Positions 1-7,301 of a DNA stretch of 23,954 bases are shown here, piece after piece. Each line of letters begins with the position of its first letter. Within the stretch, counting starts at the first letter, position 1. The position numbers and the translations under genes were made by a program. A model generated the notes under the pieces. It was given only the letters and a program-made list of their open reading frames with translations, ran no database searches and was not told the DNA's origin. The stretch comes from DASYQV01 sp036005125 (GTDB lineage Bacteria > Acidobacteriota > Vicinamibacteria > Vicinamibacterales > UBA2999): contig DASYQV010000367.1 in the NCBI GenBank assembly GCA_036005125.1, forward strand, positions 1 to 23,954, written 5' to 3'.

Positions 1-101
1 CGTGAGAAGTCGCGTAGCGGGCGTTGGGAGTTCTTGCCCGCTGCGTTCTGATGGGTCGCGAGTTTTCCCTATCGTGGTACTGCCGCGGTCTAACCAGTGA
101 A

Positions 102-135
102 GGGCTCTGCCCACTGCTGTCCAAATTAGCCGAAT
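102..135 (+). repeat. IS left terminal inverted repeat
   Basis: The segment starts with GGGCTCTGCCCACT, followed by two variable bases and an 18-bp block beginning TGTCCAAATTAGCC. It is the inverted partner of 1462-1495, with 32 of 34 positions matching. The outer GGGC-TCT-GCCC is itself a short palindrome. Confidence 0.75.
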
Positions 136-209
136 CTGATAGTTACGCGCGACGAGTTCATGCGAAGAATCCATCGATCCTGGGGAATGCGCCCGACGAC
201 ACCTCCCGA

Positions 210-225
210 TGCTGTCCAAATTAGC
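210..225 (+). repeat. Third, internal copy of the IS end core
   Basis: Sixteen bases, TGCTGTCCAAATTAGC, are identical to 115-130 and in the same orientation 95 bp away. The transposase stop codon falls inside this copy. The intervening 74 bp (136-209) has no recognisable gene. Confidence 0.7.
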
Positions 226-1381
226 TGAGCGGCAGCGCCTGTTGGATGGGATCGGCGAGCACCGGTGGTGGTGTGAATGGTTCGTCGAGCCAGGCCCACA
301 AGTCGCGGTACACAAAGAGGTTCATGCGCAGCAGGGCGACGAGATTCGACAGCGACCAGCCGAAGCGAGCTGTCAGCTGCAGGTATTTGAGGAGCAGCAG
401 GGCAATGAGTGCGGTCCAAATCTGCGTGTGGAGCGCGTTGGCCGAGCACCCCACAAAGGTCTTCACGCGCAGATGCTGCTTCAAGGCTTTGAAGAAGAGC
501 TCGATCTGCCAGCGCTCTTTGTAGATCGCGGCGACCGTCGACGCCCCCAAGGTCAGGTGGTTGGTCAAGAACTCCAAGGGTTCGCCGTCGGGCAACGCCA
601 GCACGACGCGCCGCAAGCGCGCGGGCGCCTTGGTGCGCGAGCCCTTGCCCGAGAAGCGGATGATCTGGTCGGCCACAATGCCCCGGTGGCGCGGCGGCGT
701 GCGCTCGTCGAGCACGGTGTAGATGGTGTTGCGCTTCAGCCGAGTCACGAAATAGACGCCCGCCGCGGTCAGGGTCGCGAACCAGGCGAGGGCGATATAG
801 GCCTTGTCGAAGACCAGGATGGTCCCCGGCGGAAACCGCTGCTGTTGCGCGATCGGCGCTTCGTGGCGGTCGCCCGCGGTCAGCACCATGAAGGTGGGCA
901 GACACCCGTCGTGATCGAGGGTGAAATGCAGCTTCACCGCCCCTTTGGTCCGTTGAAAGACCGCCCAGGGAAAGGCCTCCACACACAGCTCGATCACGGT
1001 CGCATCGAGACTCAGCAGCTTGTTCTTGAAACGAAAGCGGTGTGGGCCCGCGGCCGCGCGACACTGCTCGAGCAGTTGGTAGAAGACGGCCTGAAACAGA
1101 GTCCACGGCCGATGCTCGTTGGCGTACGCCAAGGTCGAGCGTTTCGGGGCGCGCCCCACCCCAAGATGCTGCAATTTGCCTTCGCAGCTCGCCAACCCGC
1201 CACAGATCTCGCGCAACGAGTGCGCGCGCCCGAGATGGCAAAACAGCATCGCCACGAATTGGGTCCAACAGTCGAAGCCACGCGCATGGCGCTCTGCGCG
1301 TGTCTCTCGCACCGCCCGCTGAAAATCGGTGCGTGGAAAAAGCTGGAGCAATTGGGTGAAGATGCTGCAGAATCTTGTCAT
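221..1381 (-). CDS. IS4-family transposase (DDE, DUF4372 N-terminus)
   Basis: This 386-aa protein should catalyse cut-and-paste movement of the surrounding element. Residues about 5-75 match the DUF4372 N-terminal region of one IS4 subgroup, and about 120-330 form the DDE RNase-H-like domain. The acidic residues are visible: Asp126 in SLDATVI, Asp192 in VFDKAY and Glu294 in the IS4 signature Y-x2-R-x3-E-x6-K (Tyr287, Arg290, Glu294, Lys301). Length is normal for the family and no frameshift is present. The start is the first Met before the DUF4372 consensus. The stop codon lies inside a 16-bp copy of the element's end sequence. A long frame on the same strand (126-1673) is a shadow of this gene. 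Confidence 0.93.
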   Translation of the reverse strand: MTRFCSIFTQLLQLFPRTDFQRAVRETRAERHARGFDCWTQFVAMLFCHLGRAHSLREICGGLASCEGKLQHLGVGRAPKRSTLAYANEHRPWTLFQAVFYQLLEQCRAAAGPHRFRFKNKLLSLDATVIELCVEAFPWAVFQRTKGAVKLHFTLDHDGCLPTFMVLTAGDRHEAPIAQQQRFPPGTILVFDKAYIALAWFATLTAAGVYFVTRLKRNTIYTVLDERTPPRHRGIVADQIIRFSGKGSRTKAPARLRRVVLALPDGEPLEFLTNHLTLGASTVAAIYKERWQIELFFKALKQHLRVKTFVGCSANALHTQIWTALIALLLLKYLQLTARFGWSLSNLVALLRMNLFVYRDLWAWLDEPFTPPPVLADPIQQALPLS

Positions 1382-1461
1382 AGGGGTTGGCTCTCCGAGC
1401 GTGAGATGGTGGGTGTGGCAACTCGGCCATCAGCATACTCGGCGCGTTCAACCCCTTTTTC

Positions 1462-1495
1462 ATTCGGCTAATTTGGACAAGAGTGGGCAGAGCCC
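1462..1495 (-). repeat. IS right terminal inverted repeat
   Basis: The reverse complement reads GGGCTCTGCCCACT, two bases, then TGTCCAAATTAGCCGAAT, and pairs with 102-135. It lies on the 5' side of the transposase gene and directly abuts the region just upstream of the NHL propeller gene at 1532. Confidence 0.78.
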
Positions 1496-1531
1496 GTGTC
1501 TGGTGAGCTGCGACATCGCGTTGGCCGCGAG

Positions 1532-2662
1532 ATGAAACACGTGCGATGGACGTATTTCGTCGGGCTCGTGCTGGCCCTCGTCGCTGGTATCTGGGCGGTG
1601 AACGCCCAGTCCGGCGGCGGACGGCATGTGCCGCGCTTCGTGGTGGAACCTGGTTGGCCAAAGCCGGGACCACGGAGTTGGGTCACCGATCGTCTGGTTA
1701 CCGAAGAGATGGGGGCCACGTGTACTGACGCGAAGGGCAACGTGGTCTCGCTGAACCGCGGGAACATGCTCCCGATCGAGAAGTCGCTCACGTTGAAGTC
1801 GGCTCCTCCGATCATCGAGTTCGATCCGTCCGGCCACGTCGTCAAGGCATGGGGCGATCGGAGCGTGCTGCCGGAGGGACTGCACGGGTGCCTTTTCGAT
1901 CACGAAAACAACTTCTGGCTTGGCGGCTCGGGAGACGGCATCGTTCAGAAATGGACTCGCGACGGCAGCAGAATGCTCATGCAGATCGGAACGAAGGGGA
2001 AATGCGATGGGCCCGATGGTAAATGCGGCAATCCGGGTTTGAACGCGAGTCATACGCTCCTGAATCAGCCGGCCGATATGGCCGTCGACCCGACCAACGG
2101 CGACATCTACATCGCCGACGGATACGGCAACCACCGCATCGTCGTGTTCGATCGAAACGGTCAGTACCTGCGCCAATGGGGTTCGGCAGGTACAGGACCC
2201 GGGCAGTTCTCACCGCCCGATGGCGGCCATCCTCACTGTGTCGTTCTCAACCGGGGCCTTCTGTACGTGTGCGATCGCGGCAATGCCAGAATTCAGGTCT
2301 TCGATCGGATGGGCAGCCTGAAAGAGATCATCGAGGTGAAGCCCGGGTCGGGTGAGTTCGGGTCGTCGAGCGATCTCGACTTCTCACCGGACAGCCGCTT
2401 CATGTACATCAACGATCACGGAAACTCCGTGCTTTGGATTTATGAGATGGCGAGCAGGACGATCATCGGAGGTTTCGGACGCGCCGGCCATGCACCCGGA
2501 GAGTGGACCTCGTTCCACTCGCTTGCCGTCGACCCGATGGGCAATATCTACACGAGCGAAGTGACAGGCAGGCGGCTTCAGAAATTTGTTCCGAAGGGTA
2601 CCATGCCGCCGGATCGATTGAGCACCTTCCTCAACCGTCCGCACTACGACGCGGTTCCATAG
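1532..2662 (+). CDS. Exported NHL-repeat beta-propeller protein
   Basis: This 376-aa protein begins with a clear signal peptide (about residues 1-25, MKHVRWTYFVGLVLALVAG then NAQ), so it should act outside the cytoplasm. The rest reads as an NHL beta-propeller. Blade signatures include ADGYGNHRIVVFD, CDRGNARIQVFDR and a closing SEVTGRRLQKF. The layout resembles peptidyl-alpha-hydroxyglycine amidating-lyase-like proteins, but no catalytic role can be assigned safely; such propellers often bind ligands or partners. I chose the ATG at 1532 because the signal peptide begins there; an in-frame GTG at 1496 sits exactly at the IS junction. The IS ends 36 bp upstream, so the native promoter is probably separated from the gene. 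It is a paralogue of the protein at 7302-8480. Confidence 0.85.
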   Translation: MKHVRWTYFVGLVLALVAGIWAVNAQSGGGRHVPRFVVEPGWPKPGPRSWVTDRLVTEEMGATCTDAKGNVVSLNRGNMLPIEKSLTLKSAPPIIEFDPSGHVVKAWGDRSVLPEGLHGCLFDHENNFWLGGSGDGIVQKWTRDGSRMLMQIGTKGKCDGPDGKCGNPGLNASHTLLNQPADMAVDPTNGDIYIADGYGNHRIVVFDRNGQYLRQWGSAGTGPGQFSPPDGGHPHCVVLNRGLLYVCDRGNARIQVFDRMGSLKEIIEVKPGSGEFGSSSDLDFSPDSRFMYINDHGNSVLWIYEMASRTIIGGFGRAGHAPGEWTSFHSLAVDPMGNIYTSEVTGRRLQKFVPKGTMPPDRLSTFLNRPHYDAVP

Positions 2663-2673
2663 GCCGCGACCCC

Positions 2674-3573
2674 TCAGCGGGTATCGTTCAGGGCGGCATC
2701 GATCGTCGCCCGTCCCAGTGCACTCATCGCCGGATCGTCCCTGGAGCTGGTCAGATACGCCAGTCCCAGCGCGACTGCCCAACCCCGTGCGCGTATCCAC
2801 GTGTCTTCGCCGATCGGATCGAATTCCCGGCGTCTCGATGCTTCGAAGATCGACCGTGCCGACGGTGGCAACATCCAGAATACCGACAGGTCCGTGGCAG
2901 GATCGCCAGCAGCCAGATCGCCGAAGTCGATCACGGCCGCAAGCCGGCCGCGGCTCACGAGCAGATTGCCGGGGTGAAGATCGCCGTGTATCCACAATGG
3001 TGGTCCCGACCATGGGGGCGCCGAAACGACCTGCTCCCACAGAACAAGTACGGCGTGTTCGTCTACGAGTCCGTTGAGCTGCCGGACGTGTTCCCGCACC
3101 CTCTCCGCACGACTCGCAAGGGGCACACCTCGCCATGGATTGTGTGGAGCGTTGTCAGGGGCAGGTTGGTGGAGGGCGCGAAGAAACTGCTCCAAGGCCA
3201 CGACCATTGGCAAAGGGTCGTGCGGTGGAGCACGCATCGCGCTCTCGCCGATGAACCAGGGTACGACCGACCACGACCACGGGAACCCCGAGCCAGGACG
3301 ACCAATACGAAGCGGCACGGGCACCGGCAGAGGCAATCGCCGGGACAATCCGGGAAGCCACCGCTGCTCGTGTTCGATCAAGGCTGCCGAAGCGGCGCGG
3401 CGGGGAATGCGCACGGCGAGGTCGTCGCCCAAGCGGAACAGCTTGTTGTCCCAGCCCTCGCCGATATCGATCAGCGGTAAGTCCGCCAGATCGGCGTGTT
3501 GCTCGTGAAGCAGGGCCCGAACCAACGATGGCCCGATCGTGACTTCGGCCGGCGGTTTTGCCCCGATTGTCAT
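2674..3573 (-). CDS. APH-family phosphotransferase
   Basis: This 299-aa protein is an aminoglycoside/choline-kinase-like (APH) fold enzyme that should transfer phosphate from ATP to a small-molecule hydroxyl. The catalytic loop is HGDLHPGNLL (His196, Asp198, Asn203) and the metal-binding motif is IDFGD (Asp216). The N-lobe has LAVRIPRR near residue 52; an arginine sits where many kinases have the ATP-binding lysine, which is common in this branch. There is no signal peptide, so it is cytoplasmic. The ATG at 3573 gives the full N-lobe. It converges on the NHL gene with an 11-bp gap. Many chromosomal APH proteins are not resistance enzymes, and nothing here shows the substrate. Confidence 0.88.
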   Translation of the reverse strand: MTIGAKPPAEVTIGPSLVRALLHEQHADLADLPLIDIGEGWDNKLFRLGDDLAVRIPRRAASAALIEHEQRWLPGLSRRLPLPVPVPLRIGRPGSGFPWSWSVVPWFIGESAMRAPPHDPLPMVVALEQFLRALHQPAPDNAPHNPWRGVPLASRAERVREHVRQLNGLVDEHAVLVLWEQVVSAPPWSGPPLWIHGDLHPGNLLVSRGRLAAVIDFGDLAAGDPATDLSVFWMLPPSARSIFEASRRREFDPIGEDTWIRARGWAVALGLAYLTSSRDDPAMSALGRATIDAALNDTR

Positions 3574-3640
3574 CTCGCAGAGCGACGGAGTATCCCGTCC
3601 GATCCTGTGCCTTCGGAGTCGGCCGCCGGGAGCGCGACGG

Positions 3641-5470
3641 TCAACGACGCGAGACGATCTTCGGCGACGGCTGCCACGCGGGCGTGCCGTCTTCCCATTG
3701 GTTATCCGTCAGTTGTTCGACGTTCGTTCCGTCGTATCGCATCACGAAGAGCTCGCCGTACGGCTGCGGTGCATCGGTGTAAACGGCTTCGTCCTTGAAT
3801 CCCAGGCGAGTGGACCCGAACACAATCTGTCGACCGTCGGGCGACCAGGCCATGTGCGCATCGTTGCCGTGTGAGAAGGTGAGCCGTTTGAGTCCGGTGC
3901 CGTCGGGTTTGATGGTGTAGATCTCGTAGTCGCCCTGCGCCTGACGCGAAAACATGATCAAATCGCCGCGAGGTGACCAGAGCGGGAAGTTCTCGTAGCC
4001 GCTCGTCAGCTTCGTCACCACACGCGTCTCCAGGTCCATGATTCGCAGCCCGTCGCCCTCGGGGCCGAACGTCCGGTAGACGAATCGTTTGCCATCGGGC
4101 GACATCGACGGGAAGCCGTTGTTGTTCGGCCCGGTTGTGACCTCGCGGAAGCCGCTGCCGTCGGGACTGACAATCGCGATCTGCGCTCCGCCTTCCGCGC
4201 GATCTTCCGGCTTGAGAAACAGCCCCTGGAAGCCGTTGTAGAACGCGTTGTAGACGCCGATGCCGAAGATGATCCTGTCGCCGCTCGGGGACCACGCCGG
4301 TCCCATGATGTTCCGCTTCGGATCCTGATAGACGACGTCGAACTTGTCGACGCCTGGCGAGGCAACCGCGATGCTCGCGCCGAGAATGGCGCCGGGCGTG
4401 CGGCGCGCGAAGACGAATCGGTCGCCGGCGGGGTTGAACGACGGCATGATGCTGGTCAGCGTCATGTCGTAATTCGCGTTGCGGCTGAACGTCTTCTTCC
4501 ATACGGGCGGTGCCGCCGTGAGCCGCCTGTGGAAGACGACGCGCCCGCCGTCGGGCGACCACGATGCCGCGCGAATATCGCCTTTCGGTCCGCGCGCGCC
4601 GCCTGCGTAGTAGATGCCGGACGTGTCGCTGCCGTCCTTGCGGATGTACGCGACCGCGCCGCCGGCGAGCACCGACGGGTTGAACTTCACGCCTGGGCCG
4701 CTCGAGACGTCTGTTGCAGCGCCGGTCGCAAGGTCGATCGAGATGAACCGTGTGTCTTCCGGATGCTCCGGCTGTGCGCGGCGGTTGTCCAATGTCTGCT
4801 CGGCGGTCATGCAGTACGCGATCACGCGCCGGCTGTCAGGCGTCCATTTCGGACTACCGCAGAAATCCCCATGAGCGGTGATGCGCTTCAGGCCCGAACC
4901 GTCGGGGCGGATGACGTAGATGTCCGCAAGCTGCAGATGCTCCCACCGTCCGTGCGCGAAGGGCAGGTTGCTCTCGCGGTCCGACGAGAACGCAATCCAT
5001 TTTCCGTCGGGCGACCACGACGGACGGAAATCGCCGCCGGCACCTGACGTCAACGCTTTCGCGCGCCGCGTCGCCAGATCCAGCGTCCACAGGTCGGCGG
5101 TGCCGCCGCTCCTCGTGGTGACGAACACGAGGTGCTTTCCGTCTGGCGAAAACGACGCCTGATCGTCATAGGCCGGGTTATCGGTCAGCCGTTCAAGGCT
5201 GCTGCCATCCGGCTTCATGCGGAACAGGTCGGCGGAGCCGTCACGCTCGGACGTGAAGACGATCCACGTCCCATCGGGTGACCACACCGCGTCGTAATTG
5301 AGATCCCGGGAATCGAGCAGCGCGCGCTCATCGCTCCCGTCGGCATTTGCAACGAACAGACCCACTTGTCCTGGCTGTGGGAACACGCGCGCGTAGATGA
5401 TTTTCTGCGGCGCGGATCCCGCGCCAGCCAGCATGAGGGTCACTGCGGCGACGCCAAGAGCTTTGCCCAT
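3641..5470 (-). CDS. Exported TolB-like WD40/PD40 beta-propeller protein
   Basis: This is a protein of about 609 aa with a signal peptide (MGKALGVAAVTLMLAGAGSA) followed by many PD40/TolB-type repeats. The hallmark WSPDG or SPDG(R/K) recurs across the protein, with blade ends such as LFRMKPDGSSLERLT and IYTIKPDGTGLKRLT. It contains TolB C-terminal-like repeats but no peptidase or Pal-binding context, so it is not the Tol-Pal TolB. It probably folds as one or two periplasmic propellers. The start at 5470 is preferred because TAGAAT lies 7 nt upstream, suggesting leaderless transcription. An ATG at 5479 overlaps that hexamer, and one at 5527 is farther upstream. It is divergent from the ABM-domain gene at 5554. 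Confidence 0.85.
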   Translation of the reverse strand: MGKALGVAAVTLMLAGAGSAPQKIIYARVFPQPGQVGLFVANADGSDERALLDSRDLNYDAVWSPDGTWIVFTSERDGSADLFRMKPDGSSLERLTDNPAYDDQASFSPDGKHLVFVTTRSGGTADLWTLDLATRRAKALTSGAGGDFRPSWSPDGKWIAFSSDRESNLPFAHGRWEHLQLADIYVIRPDGSGLKRITAHGDFCGSPKWTPDSRRVIAYCMTAEQTLDNRRAQPEHPEDTRFISIDLATGAATDVSSGPGVKFNPSVLAGGAVAYIRKDGSDTSGIYYAGGARGPKGDIRAASWSPDGGRVVFHRRLTAAPPVWKKTFSRNANYDMTLTSIMPSFNPAGDRFVFARRTPGAILGASIAVASPGVDKFDVVYQDPKRNIMGPAWSPSGDRIIFGIGVYNAFYNGFQGLFLKPEDRAEGGAQIAIVSPDGSGFREVTTGPNNNGFPSMSPDGKRFVYRTFGPEGDGLRIMDLETRVVTKLTSGYENFPLWSPRGDLIMFSRQAQGDYEIYTIKPDGTGLKRLTFSHGNDAHMAWSPDGRQIVFGSTRLGFKDEAVYTDAPQPYGELFVMRYDGTNVEQLTDNQWEDGTPAWQPSPKIVSRR

Positions 5471-5553
5471 GCGGCGCATTCTACCGCAAGACTTGCGATG
5501 AATCGCATGCTCGAAAGGAGATGGCATATGCTTGTCACGCTCAGGAGCGTCAT

Positions 5554-6240
5554 ATGCCTCGCCTCGCGACCGTGGTGCTTTTCTGCGCTCTGGTATCGCC
5601 GACGGTAACCGGTCAGTCGCAGTCCGACGCGCCAGGGGCTGCCGCCTTCTACGCGGTTTCGTACGTCGAAGTTACGCGGTCCGCCACTGCACAAGCCGTG
5701 ACCGCTCTGAAACAGTACCGCGAGGCGAATCGCTCGCGCGACGGGTTCGTGAGCATCGAGCTCTTCGAGCAGTCGGGACGACCAGGCCATTTCGGCATCA
5801 TCGAAACCTGGCGCGACCAGAAGGGATTTGACGGACGCGATCCAGCCGTGCAGAAGCGGCTCGGCGAGGCACTGCAGCCGATTCGAGTCAGCGGCTACGA
5901 CCAGCGCCCGTACAAGACCCTGACGGTCGTTCCAGCCAGATCACGTGCAAACGGCCGCGCGGTGTACGTGATCAGCCATGTCGACGTGACACCAGACCCG
6001 CGAGTCGCGACGATGCTGAGGCAATTGGCCGAAGCGAGCCGCAGAGACGAGGGGAACCTCCGCTTCGATGTCCTGCAGCACACAATGCGGGCGAACCATT
6101 TCACGGTTGTTGAAATGTGGCGGAACGAACGGGCGCTCGACGCCCATGTGGCTGCGCCGCATACGAAGCAGTACCGCGACGAGCTGCAGCCCTTCACCGG
6201 CAGTCCGCTCGACGAGCGCGTCTACAGGGCCGTTGAGTGA
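5554..6240 (+). CDS. Exported tandem ABM (antibiotic biosynthesis monooxygenase) domain protein
   Basis: This 228-aa protein has a signal peptide (MPRLATVVLFCALVSPTVTG) and two consecutive ferredoxin-like ABM domains. The first covers about residues 28-125 (AVSYVEVT ... GHFGIIETWRDQKGFD) and the second about 130-225 (VISHVDVT ... NHFTVVEMWRNERALDAH). The repeated pattern 'hF.(I/V)(I/V)E.WR' marks an internal duplication. ABM domains are usually cytoplasmic dimeric quinol or haem oxygenases, so an exported fused pair is unusual. The ATG at 5554 is supported by AGGAG at 5543-5547 with good spacing; the upstream frame start at 5521 would break the signal peptide. Enzymatic activity is not demonstrable from sequence alone. 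Confidence 0.84.
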   Translation: MPRLATVVLFCALVSPTVTGQSQSDAPGAAAFYAVSYVEVTRSATAQAVTALKQYREANRSRDGFVSIELFEQSGRPGHFGIIETWRDQKGFDGRDPAVQKRLGEALQPIRVSGYDQRPYKTLTVVPARSRANGRAVYVISHVDVTPDPRVATMLRQLAEASRRDEGNLRFDVLQHTMRANHFTVVEMWRNERALDAHVAAPHTKQYRDELQPFTGSPLDERVYRAVE

Positions 6241-6256
6241 TCACGTGCAATGCGTA

Positions 6257-6338
6257 CGTAGGCCGCATCTTTAGATGCGGCCCGGTTGAATCACATGCAG
6301 CCGCGGGTCTTCAGGCGATTCCACTCGGCCGGCCTACG
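6257..6338. repeat. REP-like palindromic intergenic element
   Basis: The element is bounded by a 9-bp inverted repeat, CGTAGGCCG at 6257-6265 and CGGCCTACG at 6330-6338. Inside its left half is a perfect hairpin, GGCCGCATCT at 6261-6270 and AGATGCGGCC at 6273-6282. There is no following T-tract, so a classical terminator is unlikely. The first 16 bases match 23939-23954 at 14 of 16 positions. Confidence 0.6.
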
Positions 6339-6352
6339 ACCCAACGAAAGGA

Positions 6353-6603
6353 TTAACGCGACGACTTGGCGGCGTCGGTGAGCGGGATGGTCAGCGAGAT
6401 CGCCCCTGCGAACCGACGTGGCGGAGGATGTGTCCCTTCCCGGTAGTGTCTTCTGCGAGCAGGATGCTGCCAGGCCCGAGCCGGAGTTTCTCTCCTCCGT
6501 CGAGCTCGATCTCGCGTTCCCCCGAGAGTGTCACGACGTACTGGCGGCGCGGCGCCGGATGCCAGTCATTGCCCAAGTCAAGTAGATAGCGGGCGGCCGC
6601 GAT
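6353..6603 (-). pseudogene. Broken cupin C-terminal half
   Basis: Downstream of the cupin stop codon at 6604, the same reading frame continues as YLLDLGNDWHPAPRRQYVV, then LSGE, LGPGSILLAEDTTGKGH and LRHVG. This is the C-terminal half of the small cupin family marked by WHPAPRRQ and EDTTGKGH. The frame then meets a premature stop at 6391. Restoring one G to the four-G run (plus-strand C run 6403-6406) gives a family-like ending, AISLTIPLTDAAKSSR, with a stop at 6353. The N-terminal half of the family is missing. The unit is therefore truncated and frameshifted. A sequencing error could explain the frameshift but not the missing N-terminus. Confidence 0.75.
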
Positions 6604-7209
6604 TCAGGCCTGCCGACGGATTGGCACCAGGACCGCGACCCAGAACACCGGCGCTTTCGTGTCGTTCCGCCATGCGTGCATCGTGTTGCGCTGGATGACC
6701 ACGTCGCCGGGAAACAACTTGGTTTCGCCTTCGTCCACCATGAGCACGAGCTCACCGCCGAGCAGGATGTTGTAGTCCAGCGTCGTCGTGCGATGCCAGC
6801 CCGGCTTCGCGCCGCGCGGAGTCGGCTGCAACGTCACGAAGTGAAAGCTGCTGCCTCCAAGGGCGGGCTCCAGTTCCGGCCGATCGGTGGGCATGATTCC
6901 CTGCCGTTCTCCGGCCGCTCCGGGACCCAGAGGGAGGTCGCCTGTCGCCCTGTACAGGCTCGGAAACGCCCCGCCCGTCACCCGGTCATCCTGGATGATG
7001 TAAGAGCGGCCTTGCGCGTTGTGTCCGGTAATCACGCGGCGAACGCCGCGCGTCAACGCGATACCTGTCGGCATCGTCGCACCGGCCTGACTTGCCGCGG
7101 TTGAATCGACACCAAAGCTGCCGAGTGCGCCGAAGAGGGCTCCGGCAACGCCGGCCCCGACGACCCGCTCGAAGACGGCTCGACGATCGAGATGATCTTC
7201 CTTTGCCAT
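6604..7209 (-). CDS. Exported cupin-domain protein
   Basis: This 201-aa protein has a twin-arginine-containing N-terminus (LDRRAVFERVVGAG, about residues 8-21) followed by a hydrophobic stretch, suggesting Tat or Sec export. The C-terminal cupin barrel (about 125-195) shows PGWHRTTTLDYNILLGGELVL and then PGDVVIQRNTMHAWRN. His139, Glu153 and His178 are candidate metal ligands. The reaction is unknown, since cupins of this type include dioxygenases, isomerases and binding proteins. The ATG at 7209 is preferred because GAGGTG lies at suitable spacing upstream; the upstream frame to 7260 lacks support. It is divergent from the NHL gene at 7302, 92 bp away, and is followed by a broken second cupin in the same frame. 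Confidence 0.82.
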   Translation of the reverse strand: MAKEDHLDRRAVFERVVGAGVAGALFGALGSFGVDSTAASQAGATMPTGIALTRGVRRVITGHNAQGRSYIIQDDRVTGGAFPSLYRATGDLPLGPGAAGERQGIMPTDRPELEPALGGSSFHFVTLQPTPRGAKPGWHRTTTLDYNILLGGELVLMVDEGETKLFPGDVVIQRNTMHAWRNDTKAPVFWVAVLVPIRRQA

Positions 7210-7288
7210 GTCACACCTCGCATTGTGGGTTTCACCGGCCATTGGCGACAGCAGCAGCATAACGCGTACACCCGAGCAATCGACGCAT

Positions 7289-7294
7289 TACAAT
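7289..7294 (+). promoter_or_regulatory. Candidate -10 element (TACAAT) of NHL gene
   Basis: TACAAT lies 7 nt before the ATG at 7302, so transcription would begin at or next to the start codon. No strong -35 hexamer is seen. A good Shine-Dalgarno sequence is absent. Confidence 0.45.
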
Positions 7295-7301
7295 GCGGCC
7301 G

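Larger units (their letters stand above)
102..1495 (-). mobile_element. IS4-family insertion sequence (DUF4372 transposase group)
   Basis: A single transposase gene on the minus strand lies between long inverted repeats. Positions 102-135 match the reverse complement of 1462-1495 at 32 of 34 positions: a 14-bp block and an 18-bp block separated by two mismatches. A weaker 5-bp match continues outward to 92 and 1504. No convincing direct target duplication is seen just outside the repeats. The left end is odd because a third copy of the core end sequence lies inside, at 210-225, overlapping the transposase stop codon. The true left end could therefore be near 210, with 102-209 being a remnant. 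The element looks intact and possibly mobile because its transposase has all catalytic residues. Confidence 0.8.

Noticed and set aside
16..42. Hairpin AGCGGGC...GCCCGCT as a terminator
   Set aside because: It has a 7-bp stem with a 13-nt loop and no T-tract, and no gene end can be seen before it.
209..1471. Plus-strand frame of about 420 codons across the IS
   Set aside because: It is antisense to the transposase and has no recognisable motif; GC-rich coding strands often leave open antisense frames.
126..1673. Long minus-strand frame of about 515 codons overlapping the transposase
   Set aside because: It is a shadow frame of the IS transposase with Arg/Ala-rich composition and no family motif; the 221-1381 frame carries the DDE residues.
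2503..3480. Plus-strand frame of about 325 codons
   Set aside because: It is antisense to the APH gene, which has the complete HGDLHPGN and IDFGD motifs on the other strand.
2674..3573. APH protein as an antibiotic-resistance determinant
   Set aside because: The fold is clear but the substrate is not; there is no resistance-gene or integron context, and chromosomal APH proteins commonly act on other substrates.
3641..5470. Assignment as TolB of the Tol-Pal system
   Set aside because: The repeats are TolB-like, but length, repeat number and lack of tolA, tolQ, tolR or pal neighbours argue against it.
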